Positions 35,421 to 45,689 of a stretch of 64,000 nt of DNA are shown here, piece after piece; positions within the stretch are counted from its first letter, which is position 1; every line of letters begins with the position of its first letter. The DNA lies in NCBI RefSeq assembly GCF_900109725.1, contig NZ_FOBC01000001.1:1-64000 (forward strand). Direction: 5' to 3'. The DNA is from Halomonas daqiaonensis. GTDB taxonomy: Bacteria; Pseudomonadota; Gammaproteobacteria; Pseudomonadales; Halomonadaceae. The notes beneath the pieces are model-generated. The model was not told the DNA's origin, did no database searches, and saw only the letters and a program-made list of their open reading frames with translations. A program made the position numbers and the translations under genes.

Positions 35421-36350
35421 TCAACGCGATGAGGTGGCCGAGGTTCTCGCCGCCCGTGGGCGTGACCGCCAGGCTGACCAGGAGTAGAGGGCCAGCCCGA
35501 TCCAGATCAGCAGGAAGGTGGTGAGTTGCACCGGTGCCAGGGGCTCATGGAAAACCAGCAGGGCGATGACGAACTGGATGGTCGGGTTGAGGTACATCAG
35601 GAAGCCGAGCGTCGCCAGGCGAAGGCGGCGCGCGGCCCCGGCGAACGCCAGCAGGGGCAGGGCAGTAATCACCCCGCTGGCCACCAGCAGCGCGGTAGTG
35701 CGGCCATTGTCGAAGAAGTGGGAGAGCTCGGCCTGGCTTAGCCACCCAAGCGCCATCAGGGCCAGGGGCAGCAGCAGCAGGGTCTCGACGAAGAGCCCCG
35801 AGAGGCCGTCCAGTGGCACCTGTTTGCGCAGCAGGCCGTAGGTACCGAAGGAGAAGGCCAGGACCAGGCTGATCCAGGGCAACTCGCCCAGCAGCACGAG
35901 CTGGATCGCGATAGCCAGTCCGGCCAGTCCCACCGCTACACCCTGCAGGCGCGCCATGCGCTCTCGCAGTACCAGCATGCCCAGCCCCACGTTGACCAGT
36001 GGGGTCATGAAGTAGCCCAGGCTCGCCTGCAGCACATGGTGAGTTTCCACCGAATAGATGTAGAGCCCCCAGTTCACGGCGATGAGCAGAGCGCAACCCA
36101 GCACTCGGCCGAGGCGCTTCGGCTCGGCAATGGCTCGGCGGATGGGTGACCAGCGGCCGAGCAAAGTGACCAGCCCGGCCAGGAAGAGGCAGGACCAGAT
36201 TACCCGGTGAAGTAATATCTCAAAGGCGGGCACGCCCTGGAAGAGGGCGAAGAACAGCGGGAAGCAACCCCATGTGATATAGGCGGTCAGGCCGAAGGCA
36301 ACGCCCTTGGCGGCTTCGCGGTCGGGCAGGGAGACGGGGATGGCGGACAT
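35421..36350 (-). CDS. rarD: RarD-type EamA transporter
   Basis: This 309-residue membrane protein has about ten hydrophobic segments. The N-terminal KGVAFGLTAYITWGCFPLFFALFQGVPAFEILLHRVIWS and the central NWGLYIYSVETHHVLQASLGYFMTPLVNV are RarD hallmarks. RarD was linked to chloramphenicol phenotypes, but its substrate is not established. The 3' end converges with metY. Confidence 0.88.
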   Translation of the reverse strand: MSAIPVSLPDREAAKGVAFGLTAYITWGCFPLFFALFQGVPAFEILLHRVIWSCLFLAGLVTLLGRWSPIRRAIAEPKRLGRVLGCALLIAVNWGLYIYSVETHHVLQASLGYFMTPLVNVGLGMLVLRERMARLQGVAVGLAGLAIAIQLVLLGELPWISLVLAFSFGTYGLLRKQVPLDGLSGLFVETLLLLPLALMALGWLSQAELSHFFDNGRTTALLVASGVITALPLLAFAGAARRLRLATLGFLMYLNPTIQFVIALLVFHEPLAPVQLTTFLLIWIGLALYSWSAWRSRPRAARTSATSSR

Positions 36351-36486
36351 GCGAGCCTCGCAATAAAAAGGAGCTAACCTAGCAGGCTACAGGTTTGCTT
36401 GCCATGGCCTGTGAGCATCGGCTGACGGCGGCGGGGCTCCTGGGGTAGGCTGTGTTCGAGCATGTTATCTGAACGGGAGTCCCAGG

Positions 36487-37302
36487 ATGAGCGAATTGAG
36501 AACCACCCTGGTGCAGTGTGACCTGCGCTGGGAAGACCCCGACGCCAACTGCCGGATGCTCGAGGAAACCCTTGGCGATCTGGACGGCAATGACACCGAT
36601 CTGATCGTGCTGCCGGAGATGTTCGCCACCGGCTTCACCATGAACTCCCGGGAGATGGCCGAGCCCATGGCCGAGAGTCGCACCGTGGCCTGGCTGCAGG
36701 GCCAGGCGACTCGCCGGGGTTGTGTGGTGACAGGCAGTGTTGCCGTGATGGACAACGGCGACTACTTCAATCGCCTGGTCTGGGCGCGCCCGGATGGCAG
36801 CCTGGTCACCTACGACAAGCGCCACCTGTTCCGCATGGCCGGAGAGCACGAACGCTACGCCATGGGGCACGAACGGGTGATCGTCGAGCTCAAGGGTTTC
36901 CGGATCCTGCTCAGCGTCTGCTACGATCTGCGCTTTCCCGTCTGGCTGCGCCAGCAGCCCGGCCCCGACGAGCACTTCGAGTATGACGCCCTGCTGTGCG
37001 TGGCCAACTGGCCGGCACCCCGGCGCCATCCCTGGCGAGTGCTGCTGCAGGCCCGGGCCATCGAGAACCTCTGCCCGGTGATCGGCGTCAACCGGGTCGG
37101 CGAGGATGCCAAGGGGATGAGCTATGCCGGGGATTCGATGCTGGTCGATGCCAAGGGCGAGGCGCTGCTCGACGAGCCCCGTGATATCCCCTTCCTGAAG
37201 ACCGGCAGTCTCTCACTCGAGGAGCTGCGCAGCTTCCGAGAGAAGTTTCCTGCCTGGCGCGATGCCGACCACTTCGGCCTCGCCGACGGGGTCGGCTACT
37301 GA
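36487..37302 (+). CDS. yafV: Nitrilase-fold omega-amidase (YafV-like)
   Basis: This 271-residue carbon-nitrogen hydrolase has the catalytic triad Glu44 (LPEMFATGF), Lys111 (YDKRHLF) and Cys145 (SVCYDLRFP). The YafV/Nit2 group hydrolyses 2-oxoglutaramate or 2-oxosuccinamate, repairing amides formed by transamination. The start is ATG 36487 behind GGGAG at 36476-36480. It overlaps rsuA by one base (TGATG), so the two are cotranscribed. Confidence 0.88.
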   Translation: MSELRTTLVQCDLRWEDPDANCRMLEETLGDLDGNDTDLIVLPEMFATGFTMNSREMAEPMAESRTVAWLQGQATRRGCVVTGSVAVMDNGDYFNRLVWARPDGSLVTYDKRHLFRMAGEHERYAMGHERVIVELKGFRILLSVCYDLRFPVWLRQQPGPDEHFEYDALLCVANWPAPRRHPWRVLLQARAIENLCPVIGVNRVGEDAKGMSYAGDSMLVDAKGEALLDEPRDIPFLKTGSLSLEELRSFREKFPAWRDADHFGLADGVGY

Positions 37303-38000
37303 TGCGTCTGGACCGTTTCCTTTGCGAGACCACCGATCTCACACGAAGCCTGGCCAAGAAGGCCTTGCACCGTGAGGAGGTTCTGGTGGAGGGAAGGGTG
37401 GTCAAGAATCCTGCCACTCAGGTCGACGACCAGAGCCGTGTCGTCTGGAACGGCGAGCACCTGGCCTTGGTCGGCCTGCGCTACGTGATGCTCCACAAGC
37501 CCGAGGGCGTCGAATGTAGTGCCCGTCGTGGCCTCTACCCGTTGGTTCGCGAACTGGTCGACTTGCCCCATGTGGAGCGCCTGCAGACGGTCGGCCGACT
37601 CGACGTCGACACCACCGGGCTGGTGTTACTGACCGACGACGGCCAGTGGTCGCACCGCGTCACGTCGCCGAAGCGGCGCTGTGGCAAGGTCTATCGGGTC
37701 ATGCTCGACGAGCCGTTGGACGGCGCGGCGCTGGATGACGCCGTGGCCCGTTTCGCTGAGGGCCTGTTGCTCGACGGCGAAGAGAAGCTGACGCGTCCCG
37801 CGGACCTGGCCATGCGCTCGCCGTGCGTTGCCGAGCTGACGCTCTTTGAAGGCAAGTACCATCAGGTCAAGCGGATGTTCGCGGCCATCGGTCACCAGGT
37901 GGTGGCCTTGCACCGTGAGTCGATCGGTCCGCTGTCCCTCGGCGAGCTGGCGCCCGGTGAGTGGCGAGAGCTCAGCGAGGACGAAGTGGCGCTGTTCTGA
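37302..38000 (+). CDS. rsuA: 16S rRNA pseudouridine(516) synthase RsuA
   Basis: This 232-residue enzyme has an N-terminal S4-like RNA-binding domain (MRLDRFLCETTDLTRSLAKKALH) and a pseudouridine synthase domain with the catalytic Asp in GRLDVDTTGLVLLTDDG. KYHQVKRMFAAIGHQVVALHR is the closing motif. It modifies U516 of 16S rRNA. The ATG overlaps the omega-amidase stop. Confidence 0.9.
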   Translation: MRLDRFLCETTDLTRSLAKKALHREEVLVEGRVVKNPATQVDDQSRVVWNGEHLALVGLRYVMLHKPEGVECSARRGLYPLVRELVDLPHVERLQTVGRLDVDTTGLVLLTDDGQWSHRVTSPKRRCGKVYRVMLDEPLDGAALDDAVARFAEGLLLDGEEKLTRPADLAMRSPCVAELTLFEGKYHQVKRMFAAIGHQVVALHRESIGPLSLGELAPGEWRELSEDEVALF

Positions 38001-38055
38001 GTCCAGGTTCGCCCCGGTGAGCCTTTGAGACCCTCTGGCGTCGGGCGAGGTGCCT

Positions 38056-39798
38056 TCATGCATAGATCTCGATTCTCGCCCGCCCGCGATGTTTGGCCGA
38101 ATATAGCGCCTTGTCGGCGAGCCCGATCAACGTCAGGGGGTCGCCGGCATGCTCGGGGTAGGTGGCAATGCCGCAGGAGATCGTTAGGGGCCCAAGCTCC
38201 CGGTTCCGGTGACGGAAATGCGTTCGGCTCAGGATCTCCAGCAGCTCGGCGAGGCGGGCCTCGGCGCTGGCTGATGTTGCCCCGGGCATGATGATGACGA
38301 ACTCCTCGCCGCCCATCCGGCAGACCACGTCGGCGTCGCGGAAGTGATGGCTCAGCACACGCCCCACGCCCACCAGCACCGTATCCCCCGCCTCGTGTCC
38401 CTCGCGGTCATTGAACTGCTTGAAGTGGTCGATATCGATCATCGCCAGGGTCAACGACGTGCCCTGACGACGCGCGACCGCCGCCTCGTGCTCGAGAAGC
38501 TCATCGAAGTAGCGACGATTGTGCAGCCCGGTCAGGGCATCCTGGTAGGAATAGGCCTGCAATGTCTCGACCATGTGCTCCAGTTCCCCTGTGCGCTCGG
38601 CGACCTGCTTTTCGAGGGAAAGGTTGAGTCGGTGCAGTTCGCGCTGGATATGCCGGTAGTGCCAGAGCGAGATCATCACGATGGCCAGCGCGAAACCCAA
38701 TGCGCCACCACTCACGGGAACCCGGCGCCAGGGCAGCAGGCCGTGGGCCACGGCCATGTCGACCAGCAACAGAAGGGCGAAGAGCCCGTAGCTGGTGATG
38801 ATCAACTTCTGCTCGGCGTTGAGAGCGTCTAGGCGCACGACGATGGTGGTGAACATCACCAGCAGAGTGACCAGCAGCAGGGCATCGAAGGTGGGGAAGG
38901 TGCTGGAGAGGTCGATGATCCCGGCCAGTGCCAGTCCCGGCGCCAACACCAGGTAGCCTAGGTGCAGTTGCCAGATGCGGCGCAGCAGTATCGGACGTTG
39001 GGCGGCGAACCAGTGTTCCAGCATCAGTCCCATGGCCACCGGCAAGGTATAGTAGCCGACGGCTGCCAGGTAATCCCACAGCAGGGGGATATCCAGAAGC
39101 AGCTGACTGGCCTGAGTCTCGGCCAGCAGCATGATGCCTGAAGCCAGAGAGAACAGTCCGATACCGAAGAAACTTCGCCGGTTGCCCTGTACAAGGGCGA
39201 ATATGGAGGCGAGCAGGGCCAGCAGTAGCAGGAAGGCGCTGACGATCAGATCAGCGGCCGAACGCTCGAGGATGTAGCGCAGCAGATCGAGGCGCTCCAT
39301 CAGCTTGACCTCGCCCCATAGGCCGATGTCGGTGTAGTCGGAGAAGACGCGGAAGTAGAGCGTCTTGCCCGCAAAGGCTTCGGGCAGGCTGATCATGTGC
39401 CAGGGCCAGCCCGCGAATCGTCCTTCCCCGCGATCATCGAAATGCCCGTGCTGGTAGATCAGTTCGTCCTCCAGCCAGGCCTGGGTGATCAGGTCGACGC
39501 TGTAGATGTAGAGCACCGGGTCGCGCCATTCTCCCTCGGGGAGGGTGATGCGGAACCAGGCATGCTTGCTGCCACCGCGGACAGGCGGGTTGGAGGGGAA
39601 GGCGATCGGCTGCCACTCGCCCTGTGCTGGTGGATCATTGACCCACGCCGGGGTGCCGTCGTCTTGGAAGGGGGAGTCTCCCCAACGATATTCCCAGCCC
39701 TCATCGAGTGACAGCGGGGCAGAGTCGGCACTGGCGGGTAACGCCATCAAGAATGCCAGGAACAGTATTCCAAGCAGGGAAGGAAGGAGTGTGCGCAT
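38056..39798 (-). CDS. Membrane diguanylate cyclase with 7TMR-DISM sensor
   Basis: This 580-residue protein has a signal peptide (about 1-24), a periplasmic 7TMR-DISMED2-type domain to about 175, seven membrane helices to about 390, a coiled coil and a C-terminal GGEEF domain. The active site GGEEF (496-500) is intact, and the product-inhibition site RDAD (487-490) is present, so it should make cyclic di-GMP with feedback control. DISMED2 domains are thought to bind carbohydrates or similar ligands; the ligand here is unknown. It stands alone on the minus strand. Confidence 0.92.
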   Translation of the reverse strand: MRTLLPSLLGILFLAFLMALPASADSAPLSLDEGWEYRWGDSPFQDDGTPAWVNDPPAQGEWQPIAFPSNPPVRGGSKHAWFRITLPEGEWRDPVLYIYSVDLITQAWLEDELIYQHGHFDDRGEGRFAGWPWHMISLPEAFAGKTLYFRVFSDYTDIGLWGEVKLMERLDLLRYILERSAADLIVSAFLLLLALLASIFALVQGNRRSFFGIGLFSLASGIMLLAETQASQLLLDIPLLWDYLAAVGYYTLPVAMGLMLEHWFAAQRPILLRRIWQLHLGYLVLAPGLALAGIIDLSSTFPTFDALLLVTLLVMFTTIVVRLDALNAEQKLIITSYGLFALLLLVDMAVAHGLLPWRRVPVSGGALGFALAIVMISLWHYRHIQRELHRLNLSLEKQVAERTGELEHMVETLQAYSYQDALTGLHNRRYFDELLEHEAAVARRQGTSLTLAMIDIDHFKQFNDREGHEAGDTVLVGVGRVLSHHFRDADVVCRMGGEEFVIIMPGATSASAEARLAELLEILSRTHFRHRNRELGPLTISCGIATYPEHAGDPLTLIGLADKALYSAKHRGRARIEIYA

Positions 39799-39993
39799 GG
39801 CGTCCTGAAGCCTTTTAACAGGCGGTCAGTGTAACCCAGCGTAACCACTGGCGGATGCTTACCTTGTCAACGCGCCCAGAAATGTCACGCGGCACCTTGG
39901 ATGTCAGGAGTCTGTTTTTATACCGTTATCTTGCTTTTGACTACCAATATCAGGCTCGTATCAGTAAACAACAACCAAGGTGACGTGACTTGC
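39799..39993. other. Gap between the diguanylate cyclase and yejF
   Basis: No gene is visible in these 195 bases. The stretch 39910-39970 is AT-rich compared with its surroundings and contains TATACCG- and TTGACT-like boxes, so it probably holds the diguanylate cyclase promoter. No terminator hairpin for the yej operon is apparent. Confidence 0.4.
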
Positions 39994-41592
39994 TCATTCG
40001 CGTGGCGAAAGCCCGGCGGCCGCTACCAGGGCTCGAGTATAGTCGCTGGCGGGATTCTCCAGGACCTGCAGGCAGTCACCCTCTTCCATCACCTCGCCGT
40101 CCTTGAGCACCAGCACTCGATGGGCCATGGCCCGAACCACAGCCAGGTCGTGGCTGATAAACAGATAGCTGAGATGCCGCCGGGCCTGAAGGTCGCGCAG
40201 CAGTTCGACGAGCTGCTTCTGTACGCTGCGGTCCAGGGCCGAAGTTGGCTCGTCGAGGACCACCAGTCGGGGCTCGAGGATGATGGCGCGGGCCACGGCG
40301 ATGCGTTGGCGCTGGCCGCCGGAAAACTCGTGAGGGTAGCGGGAAGCGCACTCCTCGGGCAGACCCACCTCCCGCAGAGTGGCACGCACGCGACGGTCGA
40401 CGTCGGCTTTAGTGAGCTCCGGATGATGGAAGCGTAGTCCTTCGCTGACGATATCGAAGACCGGCAGGCGCGGCGAGAGCGAGCCATAGGGATCCTGGAA
40501 CACCACTTGCAGGTTGCTGCGCTGGCGACGCAGGGTGTTGCCGGTCAACTGGTCGAGGCGGATACCGTCGAACTCGATCTCGCCGCTGCCCTGACCCAGG
40601 CGCAGCAGCGCAAGCGCCAGGGTGGTCTTGCCGGAACCAGATTCACCGACGATCCCCAGGGTCTCGCCGGGCGCGACGTGGAGATCCAGCGGCTTGACGG
40701 CTTCGAACGGGGGCGGGCGGCGAGCAAACAGTCGAGTCGGGCGCGGGAAGCTGACGCCGATCCTTCGGGCGTTCAGCAGCGGAGCGACTTGTGTGGCGGG
40801 GGTTGGGCGGCCAGTGGGTTCGGCCTCCAGCAATAGTCGCGTGTAGTCACTGCGGGGATGATTGAAGACTTCGGTCACCGGGCCGGTTTCCTGTTCGCGG
40901 CCGCCATTCAGCACGCAGATGCGGTCGGCGTGGCGACGCACCAGATTGAGGTCGTGGGTGATGAAGAGCATGCCCATGCCGTGCATATCGCGCAGTTCAG
41001 CGAGCAGGATGAGGATCTCCTGCTGCACGGTGACATCCAACGCGGTGGTAGGTTCGTCGGCGATCAGCAGCTCCGGTCCATTGGCAATGGCCATGGCGAT
41101 CATGACCCGCTGGCGCTGGCCGCCGGAGATCTGGTGCGGCCAGGCATCCAGCAGTTCTTCGGCACGCGGCAGTCGCACCTGCTCCAGCAGTTCCCGGGTG
41201 CGCGCCCGGGCGGCCTTGCCGCTGAGCCCCTGGTGCAGGCGCAGGGTCTCGCCGATCTGCTTGCCGATGGGGTGAAGCGGATTGAGCGAGGTCATGGGTT
41301 CCTGGAAGACGAAGCCGACCCGGCCGCCACGCAGTCCTCGCCACCCCCGATCATTCAGGGTGGTGAGGTCGGTTTCGCCCAGTCGACGTCTGCCTTTCAC
41401 CCGGGCATTGGGGGGCAGCAGGTTCATGGCGCCGAGTGCCGAGACCGACTTGCCGGAGCCGGATTCGCCGACCAACGCCAGCGTCTCGCCACGGTTGACG
41501 GTGAGCGACAGCCGCTCGACCACGGTGACCTCGTCGAAGGCGATGGTCAGGTCGTGTAGCTGCAGCAGGGGGGTGGTGCCAGGCTCACGCAT
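39994..41592 (-). CDS. yejF: Peptide ABC importer, double ATPase YejF
   Basis: This 532-residue protein has two fused ABC ATPase modules, each with Walker A GESGSGKS, a signature (ISGGQRQR in the first, FSGGQRQR in the second) and Walker B (LLIADEPTTALD, LVVLDEPTSALD). It powers the YejABEF importer of oligopeptides and, in E. coli, microcin C. The frame is open to 41670, but a GGAGGAG site just before ATG 41592 and the family start select MREPGTTPLLQ. It overlaps yejE by 8 nt. Confidence 0.92.
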   Translation of the reverse strand: MREPGTTPLLQLHDLTIAFDEVTVVERLSLTVNRGETLALVGESGSGKSVSALGAMNLLPPNARVKGRRRLGETDLTTLNDRGWRGLRGGRVGFVFQEPMTSLNPLHPIGKQIGETLRLHQGLSGKAARARTRELLEQVRLPRAEELLDAWPHQISGGQRQRVMIAMAIANGPELLIADEPTTALDVTVQQEILILLAELRDMHGMGMLFITHDLNLVRRHADRICVLNGGREQETGPVTEVFNHPRSDYTRLLLEAEPTGRPTPATQVAPLLNARRIGVSFPRPTRLFARRPPPFEAVKPLDLHVAPGETLGIVGESGSGKTTLALALLRLGQGSGEIEFDGIRLDQLTGNTLRRQRSNLQVVFQDPYGSLSPRLPVFDIVSEGLRFHHPELTKADVDRRVRATLREVGLPEECASRYPHEFSGGQRQRIAVARAIILEPRLVVLDEPTSALDRSVQKQLVELLRDLQARRHLSYLFISHDLAVVRAMAHRVLVLKDGEVMEEGDCLQVLENPASDYTRALVAAAGLSPRE

Positions 41593-42679
41593 CGGGCCCG
41601 CTCCTCCGGGATTCGTTCGTTGCCGGGGACGGGCTGGCGGCATGCTGGATATGGCGTGGGTCGAAGGCATCGCGCAGCCCCTCGCCGATAAACACCAGCA
41701 GCGAGAGCATCACCGAGAGGGTGATGAAGGCAGTGATCCCCAGCCATGGGGCCTGAAGGTTGTTCTTGCCCTGGGCGACCAGTTCCCCCAGCGACGGAGA
41801 CCCTGGGGGCAAGCCGAAGCCCAGAAAGTCCAGGGCGGTGAGGGTGGTGATGGCCCCGGTGAACAGGAAGGGAATGAAGGTCAGGGTCGCCACCATGGCA
41901 TTGGGCAGCACGTGGCGCCACATGATCAGCCACGAGGGTAGGCCCATGGCCCGAGCGGCACGCACGTATTCCAGGTTTCGCGCGCGCAAGAACTCGGCAC
42001 GTACCACGTCGACCAGGCCCAGCCAGGAGAACAGCAGCATGATGCCCAACAACCACCAGAAATTGGGTTCCACCAGGCTCGCCAGGATGATCAGCAGGAA
42101 CAACATCGGTAGCCCTGACCAGATCTCGGTGAAACGCTGGCCGATCAGGTCCACCTTGCCGCCGAAGTAGCCCTGGATGCCGCCAGCCAGTACACCTAGT
42201 ACCAGCGATCCCGCGGTGAGCACCAACGCGAAGATCACCGAAAGCCGAAAGCCGTAGATCACTCTGGCCAGAACGTCGCGGCCCTGGTCGTCGGTGCCCA
42301 GCCAGTGGCGGGTCGTGGGGGGTGACGGGGCCGGATGGTCCAGTTGCATGTCCAGGGTCTCGTAGGAGAAGGGGATCGGCGGCCAGAGCATCCAGCCATT
42401 GGCCGTGATCTCGTCGTGCACGAAGGGGTCGCGGTAGTCGGCGGGGCTGGGCAGGAAGCCTCCGAACTCGGTGTCGGGGTAGTCGACCATCACCGGTACA
42501 TACCACTTTCCCTCGTACTGCATCACGATGGGCCGATCATTGGCGATCAGCTCGGCCACCAGGCTTACCACGAAGAGGGCCGCGAAGATCCACAGCGAGA
42601 CTCTCGCGCGGCGGTTGTCGCGGAAGACCGCCAGGCGGCGACGCGTGATGGGGGAGAGCTCGCGCGAGAGCAGTGACAT
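41585..42679 (-). CDS. yejE: Peptide ABC importer permease YejE
   Basis: This 364-residue DppC-type permease has an N-terminal cytoplasmic stretch (SPITRRRLAVFRDNRRARVSLWIF), a long periplasmic insert after the first helix and the conserved GTDDQGRDVLARVIYGFRLS. The EAA loop is RNLEYVRAARAMGLPSW. The start is ATG 42679, since the extra upstream residues of the open frame are not family-like. It lies 4 nt after yejB and overlaps yejF. Confidence 0.92.
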   Translation of the reverse strand: MSLLSRELSPITRRRLAVFRDNRRARVSLWIFAALFVVSLVAELIANDRPIVMQYEGKWYVPVMVDYPDTEFGGFLPSPADYRDPFVHDEITANGWMLWPPIPFSYETLDMQLDHPAPSPPTTRHWLGTDDQGRDVLARVIYGFRLSVIFALVLTAGSLVLGVLAGGIQGYFGGKVDLIGQRFTEIWSGLPMLFLLIILASLVEPNFWWLLGIMLLFSWLGLVDVVRAEFLRARNLEYVRAARAMGLPSWLIMWRHVLPNAMVATLTFIPFLFTGAITTLTALDFLGFGLPPGSPSLGELVAQGKNNLQAPWLGITAFITLSVMLSLLVFIGEGLRDAFDPRHIQHAASPSPATNESRRSGPDA

Positions 42680-42683
42680 CGGT

Positions 42684-43757
42684 TCAGGACTCCCGTGACT
42701 CGAAGTCGATGCGCGGGTCCACCCACACATAGGTCAGGTCGGAGATCAGCTTCAGGATTAGCCCGATCAAGGTGTAGAGGTACAGGGTGCCGAAGATCAC
42801 CGGGTAGTCGCGCTGCATCACCGCCTCGAAGCCCAACAGGCCCAGGCCGTTGAGCGAGAAGATTACCTCGATCAGCAGCGACCCGGTGAAGAAGATGCCG
42901 ATCAGGGCGGCCGGCAGCCCGGCGATGATGATCAGCATGGCGTTGCGGAACACATGGCCGTACAGCACCCGTCGGTCGCTGGCCCCCTTGGCGCGGGCGG
43001 TGAGCACATACTGCTTGTGGACCTCGTCGAGGAAGCTGTTCTTGGTCAGCATGGTCAGGGTCGCGAAGCTGCCGATCGCCGAGGCGATCACCGGCAGGGT
43101 GATGTGCCAGAGGTAATCCTTGACCTTGCCCCAGGCGGAGAGCTCGTCGAAGTCCGGCGAGGTGAGGCCGCGCAGCGGGAACAGGTCCCAATAGCTGCCG
43201 CCGGCGAACAGCACGATGAGCAGGATGGCGAACAGGAAGCCGGGAATGGCGTAGCCGATGATCACCAGTCCCGAGCTCCAGACATCGAAGCGTGAACCGT
43301 GATGGAGTGCCTTGCGAATGCCCAGCGGGATCGAGACCAGATAGACCACCAGCGTGGTCCAGAGCCCCAGCGAAATCGACACGGGCAGGCGCTCGAGCAT
43401 CAGGGTGGTGACCTGCTCATCGCGGAAGAAGCTCTCGCCGAAATCGAAGGTGGCGTAGTCGACGATCATGCCGAGGAAGCGCTCATGGGCGGGCTCGTCG
43501 AACCCGAACTGCGTCTCGAGCTTCTCGATGAAGGCGGGAGGAATACCCCGGGCGCCTCGCGATTCGCTGCCCGACGCGACGTCACCACCGCCCCCTTCCA
43601 TGCGGGTGCTGGCCTGGCTCGAGAGCCCCTGGAAGCGGGCCAGCACCTGGTCGATGGGCCCCCCCGGGGCAGCCTGGACGATGATGAAGTTGAGCAGCAT
43701 GATCCCCAGTAGGGTGGGGATCATCAGCAGCAGGCGGCGCAGTACGTAGCGGGCCAC
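42684..43757 (-). CDS. yejB: Peptide ABC importer permease YejB
   Basis: This 357-residue DppB-type permease begins [34 protein letters not shown], the usual opening of this family. The EAA loop [20 protein letters not shown] is visible. The GTG start at 43757 follows AAGGA with good spacing. It pairs with YejE to form the membrane channel. Confidence 0.92.
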   Translation of the reverse strand: MARYVLRRLLLMIPTLLGIMLLNFIIVQAAPGGPIDQVLARFQGLSSQASTRMEGGGGDVASGSESRGARGIPPAFIEKLETQFGFDEPAHERFLGMIVDYATFDFGESFFRDEQVTTLMLERLPVSISLGLWTTLVVYLVSIPLGIRKALHHGSRFDVWSSGLVIIGYAIPGFLFAILLIVLFAGGSYWDLFPLRGLTSPDFDELSAWGKVKDYLWHITLPVIASAIGSFATLTMLTKNSFLDEVHKQYVLTARAKGASDRRVLYGHVFRNAMLIIIAGLPAALIGIFFTGSLLIEVIFSLNGLGLLGFEAVMQRDYPVIFGTLYLYTLIGLILKLISDLTYVWVDPRIDFESRES

Positions 43758-43817
43758 GGCGTATCCTTACTCCACGGATGATGGCAAACGGCGGGCCGGG
43801 TTGACGGTAATGCTCCC

Positions 43818-45647
43818 TCAGCGGTTGCGCTGGCGCTCCTCGATCTCGGCGCCGCGCTCGGGGTCCACCCACCAGGCGGCCAGGTCCAGATTGTACTCGG
43901 GGAAGGGTTCCTGCCAGCCGAACTTGTCCCACAGGGCAATACGCGTCTGACCCAGATGCCACTGGGGAATGACGTAGAAGCCCCAGCGAAGCACCCGGTC
44001 CAGTGCCCTGGCAGCCGTGTCCAGTGCCTCACGGGAGTCGGCGGCGATCAGGGTGTCGACCAGCTCGTCGATCACCGGATCGCTGAGCCCGATCAGGTTG
44101 CGGCTCTGGGGGACCTCGGCGTACTCGCTGGTCCAGAAGTCGCGCTGTTCGTTGCCGGGGTTGGCCGACTGGGGAAAGCTGCCGACGATGATATCGAAGT
44201 CGAATTGGCGCAGTCGGTTGAGGTACTGGTTGACGTCGACGATGCGGATATCGCCCTCGATGCCGATCTTGGCCAGGTTCTGCAGCAGCGGCTGCACGAC
44301 TCGTTCGAACTGGGTGTCGAAGAGCAGTACCTCCAGGGTCAACGGGTCACCGGAGTCGAGGTGGGTCATGACACCGTCGCGCACCACATAGCCGGCTTCG
44401 TTGAGTAACTCCAGCGCCTTGGCCAACCGGGGTCGCATCTTTTCGGGTTGCTCGATGGGCAAGGGTTCGTCGAAGACCCGTGCAGGAAGCCCCTCGCGGT
44501 GCGGCTCGAGCAGGGCCAGCTCGGCCTCGCTCGGAAGGCCTTCGGCGGCCATCTCGGAGTTGGCGAAATAGCTTTCGGTACGCTGGTACGCGCCGTAAAA
44601 AAGGTTGCGGTTGAGCCACTCGAAATCGAAGGCCAAGTTGAGGGCCTCGCGGACCCGCACGTCCTGGAACTTTTCGCGCCGCAGGTTCATCACGTAGGCC
44701 TGCATGCCGGCGGGCTGGCCGTCGGGTACCTCGAGCCGCTTGACGAACCCCTCCTCCATGGCCGGGAAGTCATAGGCGGTGGCCCAGTTTCGGGCACTGG
44801 TCTCGATCCGCATGTCGAGGTTGCCGGCCTTGAAGGCCTCGAGGGCCACCGTCTGGTCACGATAGTAATCGTAGACCAGACGGTCGATGTTGTGACGGCC
44901 CCGGTTCACCGGGAGGTCGCGTCCCCAGTAGTCGCCAACGCGCTCATAGACGATGCGCCGTCCCGGTTCCACCGTGCCGATGCGGTAGGGGCCGGAGCCC
45001 AGCAGGGCATCGCGAGTGGTGGCCTCGAAGTCACGACCCTCCCAGAAATGGGCCGGCAGGATCGGCAACTGGCCGATGATCAGCGGTAGCTCACGCGAAT
45101 CGCTGTCGGCGAGGTCGAAATGGACGGTATCCTCGTCCACGGCTCGGATGCCCGCGACGTCGGCATAGTAGGCGCCATAGAAGGGTTGGCCCTGCTCGGT
45201 CAGGGTCTCGAAGCTGAACACCACATCCTCGGCGGTGACCGGTTCGCCGTCATGGAAGCGTGCCTTGGGGTGCAGGTCGAATTCGATCCATTGCCGATCC
45301 GGATCCAACCGCACGCCTTTGGCGAGCAGGCCATACATCGAGAAGGGCTCGTCAGGGTTCTGGGTCAGCAGAGTGTCGTAGATCTCGGTCAAGCCGGTGG
45401 CCGGGGTGCCACGGATGATGAAGGGGTTGGTGGAGTCGAAGCTGCCGATGGCCGAACGCACCAGGCTGCCACCCTCGGGGGCCTCGGGATCGGCATGCGG
45501 AAAATGCAGAAAGTCTGTCGGCAGGCGAGGGTCACCATACAGAGCCAGGCCATGCACAGTCGGCACATCGGCCGGGTCGGCCGCCATGACATGCCCACTG
45601 AGCAATGTACCCAGCAGCAGGCCCAGGCCAGGGGCAGCGTATCGCAT
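43818..45647 (-). CDS. yejA: Periplasmic oligopeptide-binding protein YejA
   Basis: This 609-residue binding protein has a signal peptide (about 1-22, SGHVMAAD) and an SBP_bac_5 fold. The segments VHGLALYGDPRLPTDFLHFPHADPEAPEGG and EFDLHPKARFHDGEPVTAEDVVFSFETL are typical of YejA. It is the first gene of yejABEF and delivers peptides to YejBE. No regulator gene is adjacent. Confidence 0.92.
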   Translation of the reverse strand: MRYAAPGLGLLLGTLLSGHVMAADPADVPTVHGLALYGDPRLPTDFLHFPHADPEAPEGGSLVRSAIGSFDSTNPFIIRGTPATGLTEIYDTLLTQNPDEPFSMYGLLAKGVRLDPDRQWIEFDLHPKARFHDGEPVTAEDVVFSFETLTEQGQPFYGAYYADVAGIRAVDEDTVHFDLADSDSRELPLIIGQLPILPAHFWEGRDFEATTRDALLGSGPYRIGTVEPGRRIVYERVGDYWGRDLPVNRGRHNIDRLVYDYYRDQTVALEAFKAGNLDMRIETSARNWATAYDFPAMEEGFVKRLEVPDGQPAGMQAYVMNLRREKFQDVRVREALNLAFDFEWLNRNLFYGAYQRTESYFANSEMAAEGLPSEAELALLEPHREGLPARVFDEPLPIEQPEKMRPRLAKALELLNEAGYVVRDGVMTHLDSGDPLTLEVLLFDTQFERVVQPLLQNLAKIGIEGDIRIVDVNQYLNRLRQFDFDIIVGSFPQSANPGNEQRDFWTSEYAEVPQSRNLIGLSDPVIDELVDTLIAADSREALDTAARALDRVLRWGFYVIPQWHLGQTRIALWDKFGWQEPFPEYNLDLAAWWVDPERGAEIEERQRNR

Positions 45648-45689
45648 CGATCAGATTCCTCGCAGCAGGCGGGGCCGTGGCCCCGGACA

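Noticed and set aside
39901-40437. Plus-strand frame of 178 codons starting in the gap before yejF
   Set aside because: Most of it is antisense to yejF. The short part in the gap has no ribosome-binding site and no recognisable sequence.
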